Source: an uncultured Bacteroidota bacterium (GTDB lineage: Bacteria > Bacteroidota > Rhodothermia > Rhodothermales > UBA10348). Taken from it: a stretch of DNA of 33,752 nucleotides. The stretch covers positions 1 to 33,752 of the forward strand of contig CALFHN010000062.1 of the NCBI GenBank assembly GCA_937876355.1, in the 5' to 3' direction. Shown here piece after piece: positions 16,096 through 24,933 of the stretch (position 1 is its first letter; each line of letters starts with the position of its first letter). The notes below the pieces were generated by a model. That model saw nothing but the letters and a program-made list of their open reading frames with translations, did not search any database and was not told the origin of the DNA. The translations under genes were made by a program, and so were the position numbers.

Positions 16096-16476
16096 TTATT
16101 CAGCAGCTGCTTCAGCTGTTGCTTTTGGTTTTGCTGCTTTCTTTGTAGCCTTTTTCTTGGCACTCGAACTGGAAACAGCTTCAATTTTAATTTGGGTATA
16201 GGGCTGACGGTGGCCGTTTTTCACTTTATAGTGCTTGCGGCGTTTCTTTTTGAACACCAACACTTTATCGCCTTTCACGTGGTCGAGAATCACTGCCTGA
16301 ACGGAAGCGCCTTCGACGGCGGGAGATCCAACCGTAATTTTATCGCCATCTGCAATTAGAAGAACGCGGTCATAAGTGACCTTGTCTCCTGCAGCGGCTT
16401 CTTGCGTTGCAACATATAAGGTGTCGTCTTGTGACACTTTATACTGTTTGCCAGCAATTTCTACTATTGCGTACAT
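16096..16476 (-). CDS. rplU: 50S ribosomal protein L21 with a Lys/Ala-rich tail
   Basis: The product is a 126-residue L21, a 23S rRNA-binding protein of the large subunit. The core is normal: MYAIVEIAGKQYKV at the start and KVLVFKKKRRKHYKVKNGHRQ near the end. After about residue 102 there is a low-complexity tail of serine, lysine and alanine (KKKATKKAAKPKATAEAAAE in part) that the usual 103-residue protein lacks; such tails occur in some Bacteroidota-related lineages. The start has a purine-rich AAGAAGAG upstream. It is the first gene of the operon with rpmA. I see no L21-leader structure. Confidence 0.96.
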   Translation of the reverse strand: MYAIVEIAGKQYKVSQDDTLYVATQEAAAGDKVTYDRVLLIADGDKITVGSPAVEGASVQAVILDHVKGDKVLVFKKKRRKHYKVKNGHRQPYTQIKIEAVSSSSAKKKATKKAAKPKATAEAAAE

Positions 16477-16712
16477 TATGTTCTCTTCTTTCGAGCACCG
16501 GAGTGATTACCGACGCGAGAGTTCTGTCATGGGCGCTGTATCGATATGGTATCGAGACAACATTTTAGCCTAGTTGGCAATTTTGCCCAGTTGACCTTTA
16601 CACCAAAAAGGCAACAATGCGCCAGATTGGAGAAAATATCTTTTTGGCGACAATAAAACCGCCTAGCCCGTAAATTTACGACAATAAATAACCTAATACA
16701 ATTGTTTTGTAC

Positions 16713-17375
16713 ATGGATGAATTTCGAATTTCAGACAAAGGCCCAGTATTTTCTCCCGGGAAATTGATTTGTATTGGCCGCAATTACGCAAAACATGCAA
16801 AGGAATTGGGAAATGCCCTTCCCGAACAGCCCATGGTATTTTTGAAGCCCGCTTCCGCTTTACTATCTACGGGTGGCAAAATTATTATCCCTAGCATGTC
16901 ATCGGACGTCCATCATGAAGTAGAGCTGGTTTGTTTGATCGGCAAAATGGGAAAAAATATTTCGATTGAAAATGCGTTGGACCACATAGCTGGTTATGCA
17001 GTGGGCCTCGATATGACGGCGCGAGATGTTCAAAATGAAGCAAAATCCAAAGGACATCCCTGGACCGTTGCAAAAGGATTTGACACATTTGCCCCTTTAG
17101 GACCTTTCATTTCTCGTTCATCCGTGCTGGATCCGCAAAATCTGCAAGTGGAGTTGACGGTGAACGGAATTGTTCGTCAATCCGGTAACACGGCCGACAT
17201 GATCTTCCCGGTGAAAAAGCTTATTGTGTGGTGCAGTAGCATTTTTACACTTATGCCTGGAGATTTGATTTATACCGGGACTCCCGAGGGAGTTTCACAA
17301 ATCAGGGCAGGAGATGAGCTCGAAGCTCGCATTGAAGGATTTCCAGAACTCAATGTTGGAGTTAGGCATCCATAA
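16713..17375 (+). CDS. Fumarylacetoacetate hydrolase family protein
   Basis: The product has 220 residues from the ATG at 16713 (a TTG two codons earlier at 16707 is also in frame). It is a single-domain FAH-fold enzyme like FAHD1/YcgM, which act as acylpyruvases or oxaloacetate decarboxylases and use a divalent metal. In numbering from that ATG the metal ligands are E69 and E71 (HHEVEL) and D100 (GLDMTARDV). H28 of IGRNYAKHAKEL is the likely catalytic histidine. Other family marks are MVFLKPASALL, KGFDTFAPLGP and TGTPEGVSQI. The exact substrate cannot be told. It converges on lysA with an 8-base gap. Confidence 0.92.
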   Translation: MDEFRISDKGPVFSPGKLICIGRNYAKHAKELGNALPEQPMVFLKPASALLSTGGKIIIPSMSSDVHHEVELVCLIGKMGKNISIENALDHIAGYAVGLDMTARDVQNEAKSKGHPWTVAKGFDTFAPLGPFISRSSVLDPQNLQVELTVNGIVRQSGNTADMIFPVKKLIVWCSSIFTLMPGDLIYTGTPEGVSQIRAGDELEARIEGFPELNVGVRHP

Positions 17376-17383
17376 CCTACAAA

Positions 17384-18610
17384 TCAAGACTGATTTAACT
17401 CCTTAGCAACGATTTCTTCGGGCGTATTCCTTTTTCTAAAGAGAATAGTTTGTGCTTTTTCTGCAGTTACGAACACTTCTGCAGGAAGCGAGCGCATATT
17501 ATAGGTGTTGGCCATAGACATTCCATATGCACCGGTGTCTAGCACGGCAACGACATCTCCTTCCGATAATTTTTGAATCATCCGGCCTTTGGCAAAAAAG
17601 TCAGCAGATTCACAAATGTTGCCTACGATATCGTATTTCTCAAGCGGACCTGATGGGTTGGAAAGATTGACCACTTCGTGAAATGCTCCATACATGGCAG
17701 GCCTGACGAGATGATTCATCCCCGAATCTACGCCAGCAAAAGTGATGTGCTCAGTATTTTTGATGGTATTAACAGTTGCAAGCAACACGCCGCATTCAGC
17801 AGTGAAAAATCTTCCTGGTTCGAACCAGATTTGCAATTTATTTGACGGATGATTGGAAATGAATCTCTTCAGTGGCGCTACAATTTTTGCAGCAAACTCA
17901 TCCATCGGTATCCCGCTTTCATCCGCACGATAGGGAATTCCAAGGCCGCCGCCCATATTGATAAATTCTAGGCGTTCAAAAGTTAGAGAAGCGTTCAACA
18001 TCACGTTGATAGCCGACCACAGCGTATCTGTATCTAAAATTCCACTGCCAATGTGCTGGTGAAGACCTCTAATATGTAGATCATATTTTTGAGAGATCGC
18101 ATGTATCTCATCAATTTGCTCCACTGGAATTCCAAATTTGCTCTCCGTGCCTGCCGTAATAACGTGCTCGTGGTGGCCTGCGCCAATTTGAGGATTTAAT
18201 CGAACACAAACGTCGCAACCGGGATAGGCCATTCCCAACTTCTCAAGTCTCGAAAGTTCTCCAACATTTAAGATGGCACCTTTTTTTTTGGCGAAGTGCA
18301 TTTCATCATCAGTCATATTGTTGGCAGAAAACAATATTTTTTGCACTGGAAATCCAAGTTCAATGGCCAAAAGCAGCTCTGCCGGGGATACGGCATCAAT
18401 CCCAAGTCCTTCCTTTCGAATCCGATTCATAACTGGCACAGCGTGATTCGCCTTCATGGCGTACAAAAGCTCGAGAGGTAGTCCATCCAAATGTTTTTTC
18501 AAGGATTGAATTCGGTCAACGATAACTTGCTCGAAATAAACGTAGGTGGGGGTTCCGAATGACGAAGCAATTTGGAGCAGGATTTCTGGATAACGGACAG
18601 TCTTCAACAT
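17384..18610 (-). CDS. lysA: Diaminopimelate decarboxylase
   Basis: The product is a 408-residue PLP enzyme of the fold-III (alanine racemase-like) group that makes L-lysine from meso-diaminopimelate. The PLP lysine is K53 in YAMKANH. HQHIGSG (184-190), GGGLG (220-224) and EPGR (264-267) bind cofactor phosphate and substrate. CESADFFA (C333) and GAYGMSMANTYN (360-371) complete the active site across the dimer. It works downstream of dapF, which is 4.4 kb away in another unit. It lies after the six-gene lipid cluster on the same strand with a 99-base gap holding a weak hairpin, so it may be partly read through. Confidence 0.96.
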   Translation of the reverse strand: MLKTVRYPEILLQIASSFGTPTYVYFEQVIVDRIQSLKKHLDGLPLELLYAMKANHAVPVMNRIRKEGLGIDAVSPAELLLAIELGFPVQKILFSANNMTDDEMHFAKKKGAILNVGELSRLEKLGMAYPGCDVCVRLNPQIGAGHHEHVITAGTESKFGIPVEQIDEIHAISQKYDLHIRGLHQHIGSGILDTDTLWSAINVMLNASLTFERLEFINMGGGLGIPYRADESGIPMDEFAAKIVAPLKRFISNHPSNKLQIWFEPGRFFTAECGVLLATVNTIKNTEHITFAGVDSGMNHLVRPAMYGAFHEVVNLSNPSGPLEKYDIVGNICESADFFAKGRMIQKLSEGDVVAVLDTGAYGMSMANTYNMRSLPAEVFVTAEKAQTILFRKRNTPEEIVAKELNQS

Positions 18611-18652
18611 AAAAACCTAACTAGTACCTTTGCAGGGGGAAAAACTACAATT

Positions 18653-18668
18653 GGCGTATTTAAACGCC
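18653..18668 (-). terminator. Weak hairpin after the aminolipid cluster
   Basis: A 5-bp stem (GGCGT at 18653-18657 with ACGCC at 18664-18668) is followed on the minus strand, after 8 bases, by five T residues. It is the only terminator-like element between the cotransporter gene and lysA. It would be inefficient. Confidence 0.25.
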
Positions 18669-18709
18669 CTTTCAAACAAATTACAATCAAAATGATCGAT
18701 TTGGAGGGA

Positions 18710-20887
18710 TTAGGTCATGACGTCTCCAAATTCAATATCTTCTCCGGCAAGGACAAAAACGGTAGAAGGAAGTCCAGCCGTACGACCCAGCAATTGCGGA
18801 TAATATTCGGAAAAGTCCTCACCGGGCGTCGCCATGCCTAAAAAAACGAGGTCCGCCGTTGCCGACGATTCTCTTAAAACCTCCCAAAAAGAGCGACCTT
18901 CCGAGACCAAAACTTCCATTTGCGCTCCGGTTCTTGCAGCCGACAATATCTCTTCTAGATTAGAAAGTGCTCCTTCTGAAGCCTGTGCGGTCGTTACTAC
19001 CATTTTAATGGTCACGCTTGCACCTCGCCACTCTAAGCTCGACCCAAGCAACCAAGATAAAATAAGCATTAGGGCACCATTGCCTTTCAATCCGCCCCAC
19101 CAGACGTCGATATGGCGCCTAGATCCGAATCCGCGTTGTTCGTTGTATCGAATGATTATGGAGTTGCGTTTGGCAGCATAGAACTGCGAGATCATCTTAC
19201 AATATTCTTTGTGGTGATCAGCCAATTCTGAAGATCCCAAGACAATCGTATTAGGCACTAACGTTCCCAGGCCGTACGTATTTACCAACTGAGTCGCGCC
19301 CACAAATGGATCTGGTGACTTAACAATGCGCACGAGGGCCTGAATGCCCTGTTTATCCATAAAGTCATAAATGCTCTGGGACATCTTCTCAATCCTAGAA
19401 GACGTAATATTGTCTCCATTTAATACAGAAGAAACCGTCAGTAGTCCACGATTGTGCGATAGAGAAGAAGCAAATTCGATGAGGTGCCACCGTTTGGTAG
19501 GGGCACCTGATAAAACCAGAAGGTGAGGGCGCCAATTTTTTGCATCGGCATTTTTGCGAAGTCGAAGCAAGCCAGTACGGGTCAAATTAAACCAAATGCC
19601 GCTTCGAACATCTCCCCAAGCAGAGCGCAACTCTTGCCGTTCAAGCCAAACATAGATGATAATGACGATCGTAACGGCTGCACCTGTAGCCACTGGATTG
19701 ATCAGAAACATTACTATGGTACATCCAACTGCCCCGGCAAGTGAAAAAAACCAGTGCACTTTGAATTTAGGCCGAAAGGAGGGATTGCCTAAAAATCCTT
19801 CCAGAGCTGCGGTAACGTTCAAGACCCCGTATGTGGTCAGAAAAAACATCGTTAATATCGGTGCGATCACGTTTAAATCTGCCAACATTACAGTGATCAC
19901 AGCGAGAGCAAATGTAAATGCCGTACCGATTCTAGGTTCGTCATCAGGCCCGGAACCCTGCCCTAGAAAACGCATGAACTTCGGAATAACACCATCTCTT
20001 GCAATGGCTTGCAATACTCGCGGAGCTCCCAAAATGCTTCCCAAGGCGCTAGAAAGGGTCGCTCCCCAAACTCCCATGATGATGGCGTCTCCCCAAAACG
20101 AAATCTTCCGCATAATCAACGGATCAGAAATCAATTGTTGTGGAGTAGCACGTTCGTTTAAAATGAGTGGAATCAACATATATATGAGGTATCCCACGCC
20201 AATTGCGGAAAGCGTTCCAATTGGAATGGATCTTCCTGGGTTTTCCAGGTCTCCGGACATATTTACGCCCGCCATTATTCCAGTTACTGCCGGAAAAAAA
20301 ACCGCAAACACTACCCAGAATCCAGCTCCCATTTCTGGAGACGAAGCCACGTCAGCCGCAGTTGCAGCAGATGTTGGGCTGCCAAAAACAAGCGAAATTA
20401 AAGAAAGGCCAATGGCCGCCATAATCACATATTGTATTTTAATGGCAGCTCGGGCCGATTTTATAGCGAGAAGAGTAATGGCGGCCGTAGTAAAAAGCGC
20501 CACCAATTTTTGGTCCATTGAAGGAAAAACCTGAACCACACTCTCGGCAAACCCAATAGTATATAAGGAGACGGAGAGCGCTTGGGCGATGTAGAGTGGA
20601 ATACCTACCGCCCCGCCGGCTTCAATGCCTAGCGATCGGGAAATCATGTAGTATGCGCCACCCGTTTTTATTTTTTGGTCGGTGGCTATCGATGCAATGG
20701 AAAGGCCTGTTAGGAAAGTGATTCCAGTCGCAAGGGTCACAATGGCAAATGTGCCCATTAAGCCTACATTTCCGACTACCCACCCAAAACGCAAGTACAT
20801 AATTACGCCTAGAATCGTCAAGATGGATGGCGTAAAAACACCTCCAAACGTTCCTAAACCTTTTGGGGGCTGGGTTGGGTCTAACAA
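18710..20887 (-). CDS. SLC12-like cation-chloride cotransporter (APC superfamily)
   Basis: The product has 725 residues. Residues about 10-430 carry about 12 membrane segments of the amino-acid permease fold. The start GTFGGVFTPSILTILGVIMYLRFGWVVG and GGAYYMISRSLG are characteristic of the SLC12 (Na-K-Cl cotransporter) branch rather than ordinary amino-acid permeases. Residues about 430-725 form a soluble C-terminal domain resembling the SLC12 regulatory region (HLLVLSGAPTKRWHLIEFASSL), with a USP-like beta-alpha pattern. The start is a TTG at 20887; no in-frame ATG fits upstream. It is the last gene of the six-gene cluster, 59 bases after the MlaE-like permease. Its role there may be ion balance, or transport of an amino acid used as lipid head group; both are guesses. 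Confidence 0.88.
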   Translation of the reverse strand: MLDPTQPPKGLGTFGGVFTPSILTILGVIMYLRFGWVVGNVGLMGTFAIVTLATGITFLTGLSIASIATDQKIKTGGAYYMISRSLGIEAGGAVGIPLYIAQALSVSLYTIGFAESVVQVFPSMDQKLVALFTTAAITLLAIKSARAAIKIQYVIMAAIGLSLISLVFGSPTSAATAADVASSPEMGAGFWVVFAVFFPAVTGIMAGVNMSGDLENPGRSIPIGTLSAIGVGYLIYMLIPLILNERATPQQLISDPLIMRKISFWGDAIIMGVWGATLSSALGSILGAPRVLQAIARDGVIPKFMRFLGQGSGPDDEPRIGTAFTFALAVITVMLADLNVIAPILTMFFLTTYGVLNVTAALEGFLGNPSFRPKFKVHWFFSLAGAVGCTIVMFLINPVATGAAVTIVIIIYVWLERQELRSAWGDVRSGIWFNLTRTGLLRLRKNADAKNWRPHLLVLSGAPTKRWHLIEFASSLSHNRGLLTVSSVLNGDNITSSRIEKMSQSIYDFMDKQGIQALVRIVKSPDPFVGATQLVNTYGLGTLVPNTIVLGSSELADHHKEYCKMISQFYAAKRNSIIIRYNEQRGFGSRRHIDVWWGGLKGNGALMLILSWLLGSSLEWRGASVTIKMVVTTAQASEGALSNLEEILSAARTGAQMEVLVSEGRSFWEVLRESSATADLVFLGMATPGEDFSEYYPQLLGRTAGLPSTVFVLAGEDIEFGDVMT

Positions 20888-20946
20888 ACTTCTTCTGGTC
20901 AGGTCGGAGTAATTGAGAGAAAATCAATAATAGGGAAAGTTGACCA

Positions 20947-21708
20947 TCAAAGGAGGAGCTCAGCCAGTACATAATCTGCAATCAAAATACTTACGCAGCT
21001 CACCACGACGGCCTGGGTAGTGGCACTTCCAACGCCTTGAGCACCGCCTTGAGCAGTAAAACCTTTCCAACAAGAAATAGAAGTAATTAGAAATCCAAAG
21101 GACATCAATTTCAACATTCCATAGAATGGATCGAACGGCAAAAAGAACGTTCGGGCCCCATGTATGTAAGATTCCATAGATAAATAGCCGAGCCATTCTC
21201 CTGCCAATCCACCGGCTATGATCGAAATTAGGGCCGACGCCACGTAAATTGCAGAAAACATGACGGTACCTGCAAAAACACGAGGCAAAACGAGGTAAGC
21301 TATCGAGTTTAAGCCCATGGCCTCAAGGGCATCAATCTGTTCGGTGACCTTCATCGTTCCCAGTTCTGCCGCGATGCTGGCACCAACTCTAGAAGCCAGC
21401 ACCAGACCAGGTATCAAGGCAGCCATTTCCAGCATCAAAGTGGGCACAACAACAGAACCCACGGCTTCTTCGGAAAGTATCGTGTTTTGTAACTGATACG
21501 CAGTTTGAAGAGTCGTAACTACACCTGCAAAAGCAGACGCCAGTAATACCACCGGAAGCGAGTCGACTCCTACCCGAACCATTTGCATCCAGACCACTTT
21601 TTTATGAGAAAGCGCTTCTCTGGTACTTGAAAACGCTTTCAACATAAAGAGGGTATAGGCACCTATCTTCTGGATAATCCCAATCAAATTTCTTGAAATT
21701 TGGGTCAT
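20947..21708 (-). CDS. mlaE: MlaE-type lipid ABC transporter permease
   Basis: The product is a 253-residue inner-membrane permease of the MlaE/YrbE family, the core of ABC systems that move phospholipids between inner and outer membranes. The family signature ELGTMKVTEQIDALEAMG lies at 115-132. About five or six hydrophobic segments surround it. Its ATG overlaps the TGA of the upstream fusion gene (ATGA), so the two are translationally coupled. No MlaF ATPase or MlaD substrate-binding gene is next to it, although these usually are. It must recruit partners from elsewhere or serve a specialised cargo, plausibly the aminolipid made by this cluster. Confidence 0.92.
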   Translation of the reverse strand: MTQISRNLIGIIQKIGAYTLFMLKAFSSTREALSHKKVVWMQMVRVGVDSLPVVLLASAFAGVVTTLQTAYQLQNTILSEEAVGSVVVPTLMLEMAALIPGLVLASRVGASIAAELGTMKVTEQIDALEAMGLNSIAYLVLPRVFAGTVMFSAIYVASALISIIAGGLAGEWLGYLSMESYIHGARTFFLPFDPFYGMLKLMSFGFLITSISCWKGFTAQGGAQGVGSATTQAVVVSCVSILIADYVLAELLL

Positions 21709-24380
21709 AAGCGAGCTGCTTGCGAGGTGTTGGATCTTAGATTAGGTCGAATTTTGTATCGGATGACCAATGCCAGTAGTCTAAACATTGACGTAGAATG
21801 CCCTCCAGAACGCAGATTTGCAGTCCCAATTTCAAAAGCAAGTTTCCACTGATGTGCCAGCGTTCGGTAGGCATCTATCAACCGGGTAGAAGGATCGTAA
21901 ATATGCGTTGCCTCCGATGTCACACCGTTCAATTCTAAAATTCGAATATTTACGCCTTGCGTGAGGTCTTCTTTGGAGGGGACTCGAACGTCAAATCGTC
22001 CAAAATAAAATCCTTTTATAGGCACGGAAATGGTATTAAAAACCTCATCCAACTCTTCTGTAATTAAATGTTCGCCATTTAAAAAGAGTGCTCCCCGAGC
22101 GTGAGTCCCAACGTCAACCAACTGAAAAGAGATTCCTTTTTCAATAACTGAATCTAAAAGAGCGGCGTGACGACGGGCAAACACTTTGTACATGAATCTG
22201 GCCCTGTCATCGTCAAGAATTAGCCGTTCAAGGGTATGGAGGCCATTTCCGATGACACATATCAGTTTTTTGTGTGTAACTGAGATAATGGATCCATTTT
22301 GTTCGGAAGGGTGGCGCACGTAAAAAACGCCAAATTCTTCTCCAGAAATATATTCTTGAACAATGGTTGGGCCACGCTCGATTTCAAAAAATGAATGGAC
22401 TTCTTCTTCAGAATGGATGATAAATACGCCGTGCCCGCGTTCTCCGACGTCGGGCTTTAATACCACTGGATACGTTAAGCGTTCATCCTCCAAAAACTGA
22501 AAAACAGCAACAGCGCCTGCTTCCGAATTGGATTCAAAATCAGCTTCCGCGTCAGATTTATCCCTAGGTGCTGGTGGAGTTGGGACATTGATCAGCCGGT
22601 ATTTTGCCAAAAAATCTGGAGTGCTTGCGATCAAGTTTAAAATTTGAGCCTTCGATTCGCCTACAAAGCCCCCATCTGGGATTCCTGGATTCACGGCTGT
22701 AAAGGCCGTCAGCGATCGATATTTGAATGCCAAATAGATCACGTATATCACTAGCGGGGGATAAAACACGAAAGGTGGCCAAAACTCCCAACGATATAGA
22801 CGTTGCCATCGCGCTCCGAGTTTTCGTCTTCCTACGTGACTTCCGAGTGGAATTCCGACGTGAAAAATGCCGTACACAAATAAAACAAGGCCGATCATCA
22901 CCCACAGGGCGTAGGATTCATACAGTGCCCAAAACGACAAAATCTGATTGCCCATAACCGTCGATACGCCCACAATAATGGGTGTCCAAATCACGGTACC
23001 TATCAAGAACAGGCCGACGAACTTCAAAAATGGGGCCTTCAGGATGCCCGCGGCCACATACGTCGGAAATCTAGATCCAGGAATGACTCTGCTTGCCAGA
23101 ACAACTTTGGCCCCCTCTTTTTTAAACCAGGCCGTACCACGTGCAAGTTGTCCCGGATTGACAAACCATGAAAAAGGTGGAAGGGAAATGATTCTGGCCC
23201 CGAGCAAGCGGCCGGCCAAATAGAGGCCGACATCCCCAATGAAAATCCCCGTGAAAGCACCTAAGAGAGCCATCTCGAATTCTAAACTTCCCCTAGCAAC
23301 CATCAATCCTGCTCCAATAGCGGCTAGGTCTTCACTTATTAGCGTTGCTGTAGCAATCAACAACAACAGAACGACCAGTCCGACTCCTTCAATCGGTGGT
23401 AAGTTTTTAGCGTTGAATGGAGATAGAGCTTTTACCACTCTCTCCTCGGCGGCTTCTGGGCCAGTTACGACCAAAAGTTGCTCTACCCGATCAACCCAAC
23501 TCAAAACTTCGGCTGCGACTTCCCCAGGATGTTGAAAAGGGATTCCGTGTCCCCAGCCAGGAAAAACGTTCAGCTCACTCTGGGGAATTATTCTGTGATG
23601 TTCTAGCGCTGCCGCTATTGGCACAAGGCCATCTTTTTCTCCATGGAGAATCAACGTCGGTCCGGAGTAGGCAGATAGATACGATCTCAGGGGGCGTTGA
23701 TCGGAGTCGAGGAAATTGCGTGCGTAGGGTAGGCCCAGCATCATGTCGTCAAATTTTCCAAAATGCGGAACTGCTTCTGAAATCGTCCACAATGCTGCGT
23801 ATTGGAGCGCATGAACCGAATGATTCAAATAGTAATCGCCCATCAATTCAAGCTCCTGGACCCCAATGGAAGACAACATGACCACGGACTTCAGCTTTTC
23901 AGGTTGGAAATGCATCATTTCCGCCACTACACCGCCGGACATACTATACCCAATTACATGGGCTGATGGGATGTTTAACGAATCCAGAAACGCTGATATG
24001 TAGGACGCGTGCGAAGCAAAGGAGTAGTCTGTGATACTGCGCGATGAACCTTCGAATCCCGGGAGGTCAGGAGTGATAATTCTATATTGGCCTTCGGCAG
24101 CAAGGGCGTCATGCATCCCCATCATAAAATGAGAAGCTGCGGGGCTGCCATGAAGTAATAAGATGACTGGTTTGTCGCCTCCAGAATCCACATAGGAGAG
24201 CCTAATGTTCTTTTCAGTAGGCGACTGGAGGTCGAATTCAGGAAGGGAAAGCCAAACCTGATCGGCCCGAGGAGTGAAATCAGATTGCCCACTTCGCAAC
24301 AGCGTTGACGCCAGTAATAGGACGGTATACAATCCAGCAATATACTTAAAAACTCCTTTTCGAGGCCGTATGCGAGTCAT
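21705..24380 (-). CDS. Three-domain fusion: alpha/beta hydrolase, VTT (DedA) membrane domain, ATP-grasp ligase
   Basis: The product has 891 residues. After an N-terminal membrane anchor (about 11-28) comes an alpha/beta hydrolase (about 55-300) with oxyanion loop LLHGSP, nucleophile S146 (GYSMSGG), acid D250 (GEKDGLVP) and H278 (GWGHGIP). Residues about 330-510 are a VTT/DedA-type membrane domain with E350 and the reentrant-loop signature ASRVIPGSRFPTYVAAG (429-445). Further membrane segments lie at about 490-510 and 535-552. Residues about 595-850 are an ATP-grasp domain: nucleotide-binding VVLKPDVGERGHGV and TIVQEYISGEEFGV, and metal ligands D797 (FGRFDVRV), E816 and N818 (LELNGVTSEATHIYDP). 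ATP-grasp enzymes join a carboxylate to an amine; DedA-family proteins flip or scramble lipids. The gene lies 28 bases after the DinB-like gene and overlaps mlaE. I infer a membrane enzyme that modifies and flips a lipid; the reaction is unknown. Confidence 0.88.
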   Translation of the reverse strand: MTRIRPRKGVFKYIAGLYTVLLLASTLLRSGQSDFTPRADQVWLSLPEFDLQSPTEKNIRLSYVDSGGDKPVILLLHGSPAASHFMMGMHDALAAEGQYRIITPDLPGFEGSSRSITDYSFASHASYISAFLDSLNIPSAHVIGYSMSGGVVAEMMHFQPEKLKSVVMLSSIGVQELELMGDYYLNHSVHALQYAALWTISEAVPHFGKFDDMMLGLPYARNFLDSDQRPLRSYLSAYSGPTLILHGEKDGLVPIAAALEHHRIIPQSELNVFPGWGHGIPFQHPGEVAAEVLSWVDRVEQLLVVTGPEAAEERVVKALSPFNAKNLPPIEGVGLVVLLLLIATATLISEDLAAIGAGLMVARGSLEFEMALLGAFTGIFIGDVGLYLAGRLLGARIISLPPFSWFVNPGQLARGTAWFKKEGAKVVLASRVIPGSRFPTYVAAGILKAPFLKFVGLFLIGTVIWTPIIVGVSTVMGNQILSFWALYESYALWVMIGLVLFVYGIFHVGIPLGSHVGRRKLGARWQRLYRWEFWPPFVFYPPLVIYVIYLAFKYRSLTAFTAVNPGIPDGGFVGESKAQILNLIASTPDFLAKYRLINVPTPPAPRDKSDAEADFESNSEAGAVAVFQFLEDERLTYPVVLKPDVGERGHGVFIIHSEEEVHSFFEIERGPTIVQEYISGEEFGVFYVRHPSEQNGSIISVTHKKLICVIGNGLHTLERLILDDDRARFMYKVFARRHAALLDSVIEKGISFQLVDVGTHARGALFLNGEHLITEELDEVFNTISVPIKGFYFGRFDVRVPSKEDLTQGVNIRILELNGVTSEATHIYDPSTRLIDAYRTLAHQWKLAFEIGTANLRSGGHSTSMFRLLALVIRYKIRPNLRSNTSQAARL

Positions 24381-24408
24381 TGTTTGCCTTCAGGCCTCGA
24401 GCGTTCGT

Positions 24409-24930
24409 CTATGCGAACTGCGTCTGGCGGTATTTCAGGGTAGAAGGTGCGACACCAAATTCAGAGCTTGGCTCAAAATTTTGAAGCCGAAGGATCATCG
24501 CAATCAGAGCATAATGATGAATCGTGTGGGCTTGCAAATACTGTAATTCTCTGGAAAGGGAGGAATCACTCCACGGCGTATTGAGCTCATCCTGATCGGA
24601 AGTCATCATTTTCACTCGAATAAAGCTATCTTGGCAGGGTATTGCTTCCAACTGAAGTTGTAAGGATTTGATCGATTCAGTTGCAAAACTACGTTGAGAA
24701 GAGATGCGTAAATCTCTTTCTCTTGCGTCATAATCAATCGAACCGGCGCTCAAGCCATTCAAAAACATAAGATAATGTTCAACGACGTGGCGGACATGTT
24801 CTCCAATGCCTGATGTAAACAGTCTGGAATCCGTATGACAATATTCTGCATCCCCGATAGATTCTATCATCTGAATGGCCTGATCCAAATGTTGTCGATT
24901 CAACCAAATCAATTTAGATACTTCACCCAT
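24409..24930 (-). CDS. DinB-like four-helix protein
   Basis: The product is a 173-residue protein of the DinB/DUF664-like superfamily, four-helix bundles that usually bind a divalent metal through three histidines. The candidate ligands are H48 (GEHVRHVVEHY), H135 and H139 (AHTIHHYALI). The C-terminal FGVAPSTLKYRQ is a conserved tail of this subgroup. Known superfamily members include thiol-S-transferases and maleylpyruvate isomerase, but this subgroup has no function I can name. The gene starts 3 bases after the PlsC-like gene stop, so it is certainly in the same transcript. Its place among lipid enzymes suggests a part in the same pathway. Confidence 0.8.
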   Translation of the reverse strand: MGEVSKLIWLNRQHLDQAIQMIESIGDAEYCHTDSRLFTSGIGEHVRHVVEHYLMFLNGLSAGSIDYDARERDLRISSQRSFATESIKSLQLQLEAIPCQDSFIRVKMMTSDQDELNTPWSDSSLSRELQYLQAHTIHHYALIAMILRLQNFEPSSEFGVAPSTLKYRQTQFA

Positions 24931-24933
24931 GTC

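Noticed and set aside
16477-16712. L21 autoregulatory leader upstream of rplU
   Set aside because: The known L21 leader is a Firmicutes element, and I could not draw a comparable structure here.
18625-18632. TACCTTTG, an exact Bacteroidota -7 match on the + strand
   Set aside because: It would drive transcription antisense to the cotransporter gene, has no TTG at a suitable distance and no gene follows on that strand.
19656-20534. Long open frame (292 codons) on the + strand opposite the cotransporter gene
   Set aside because: It is antisense to well-conserved membrane segments of the SLC12-like protein; composition looks like the reverse of hydrophobic codons and it has no recognisable domain.
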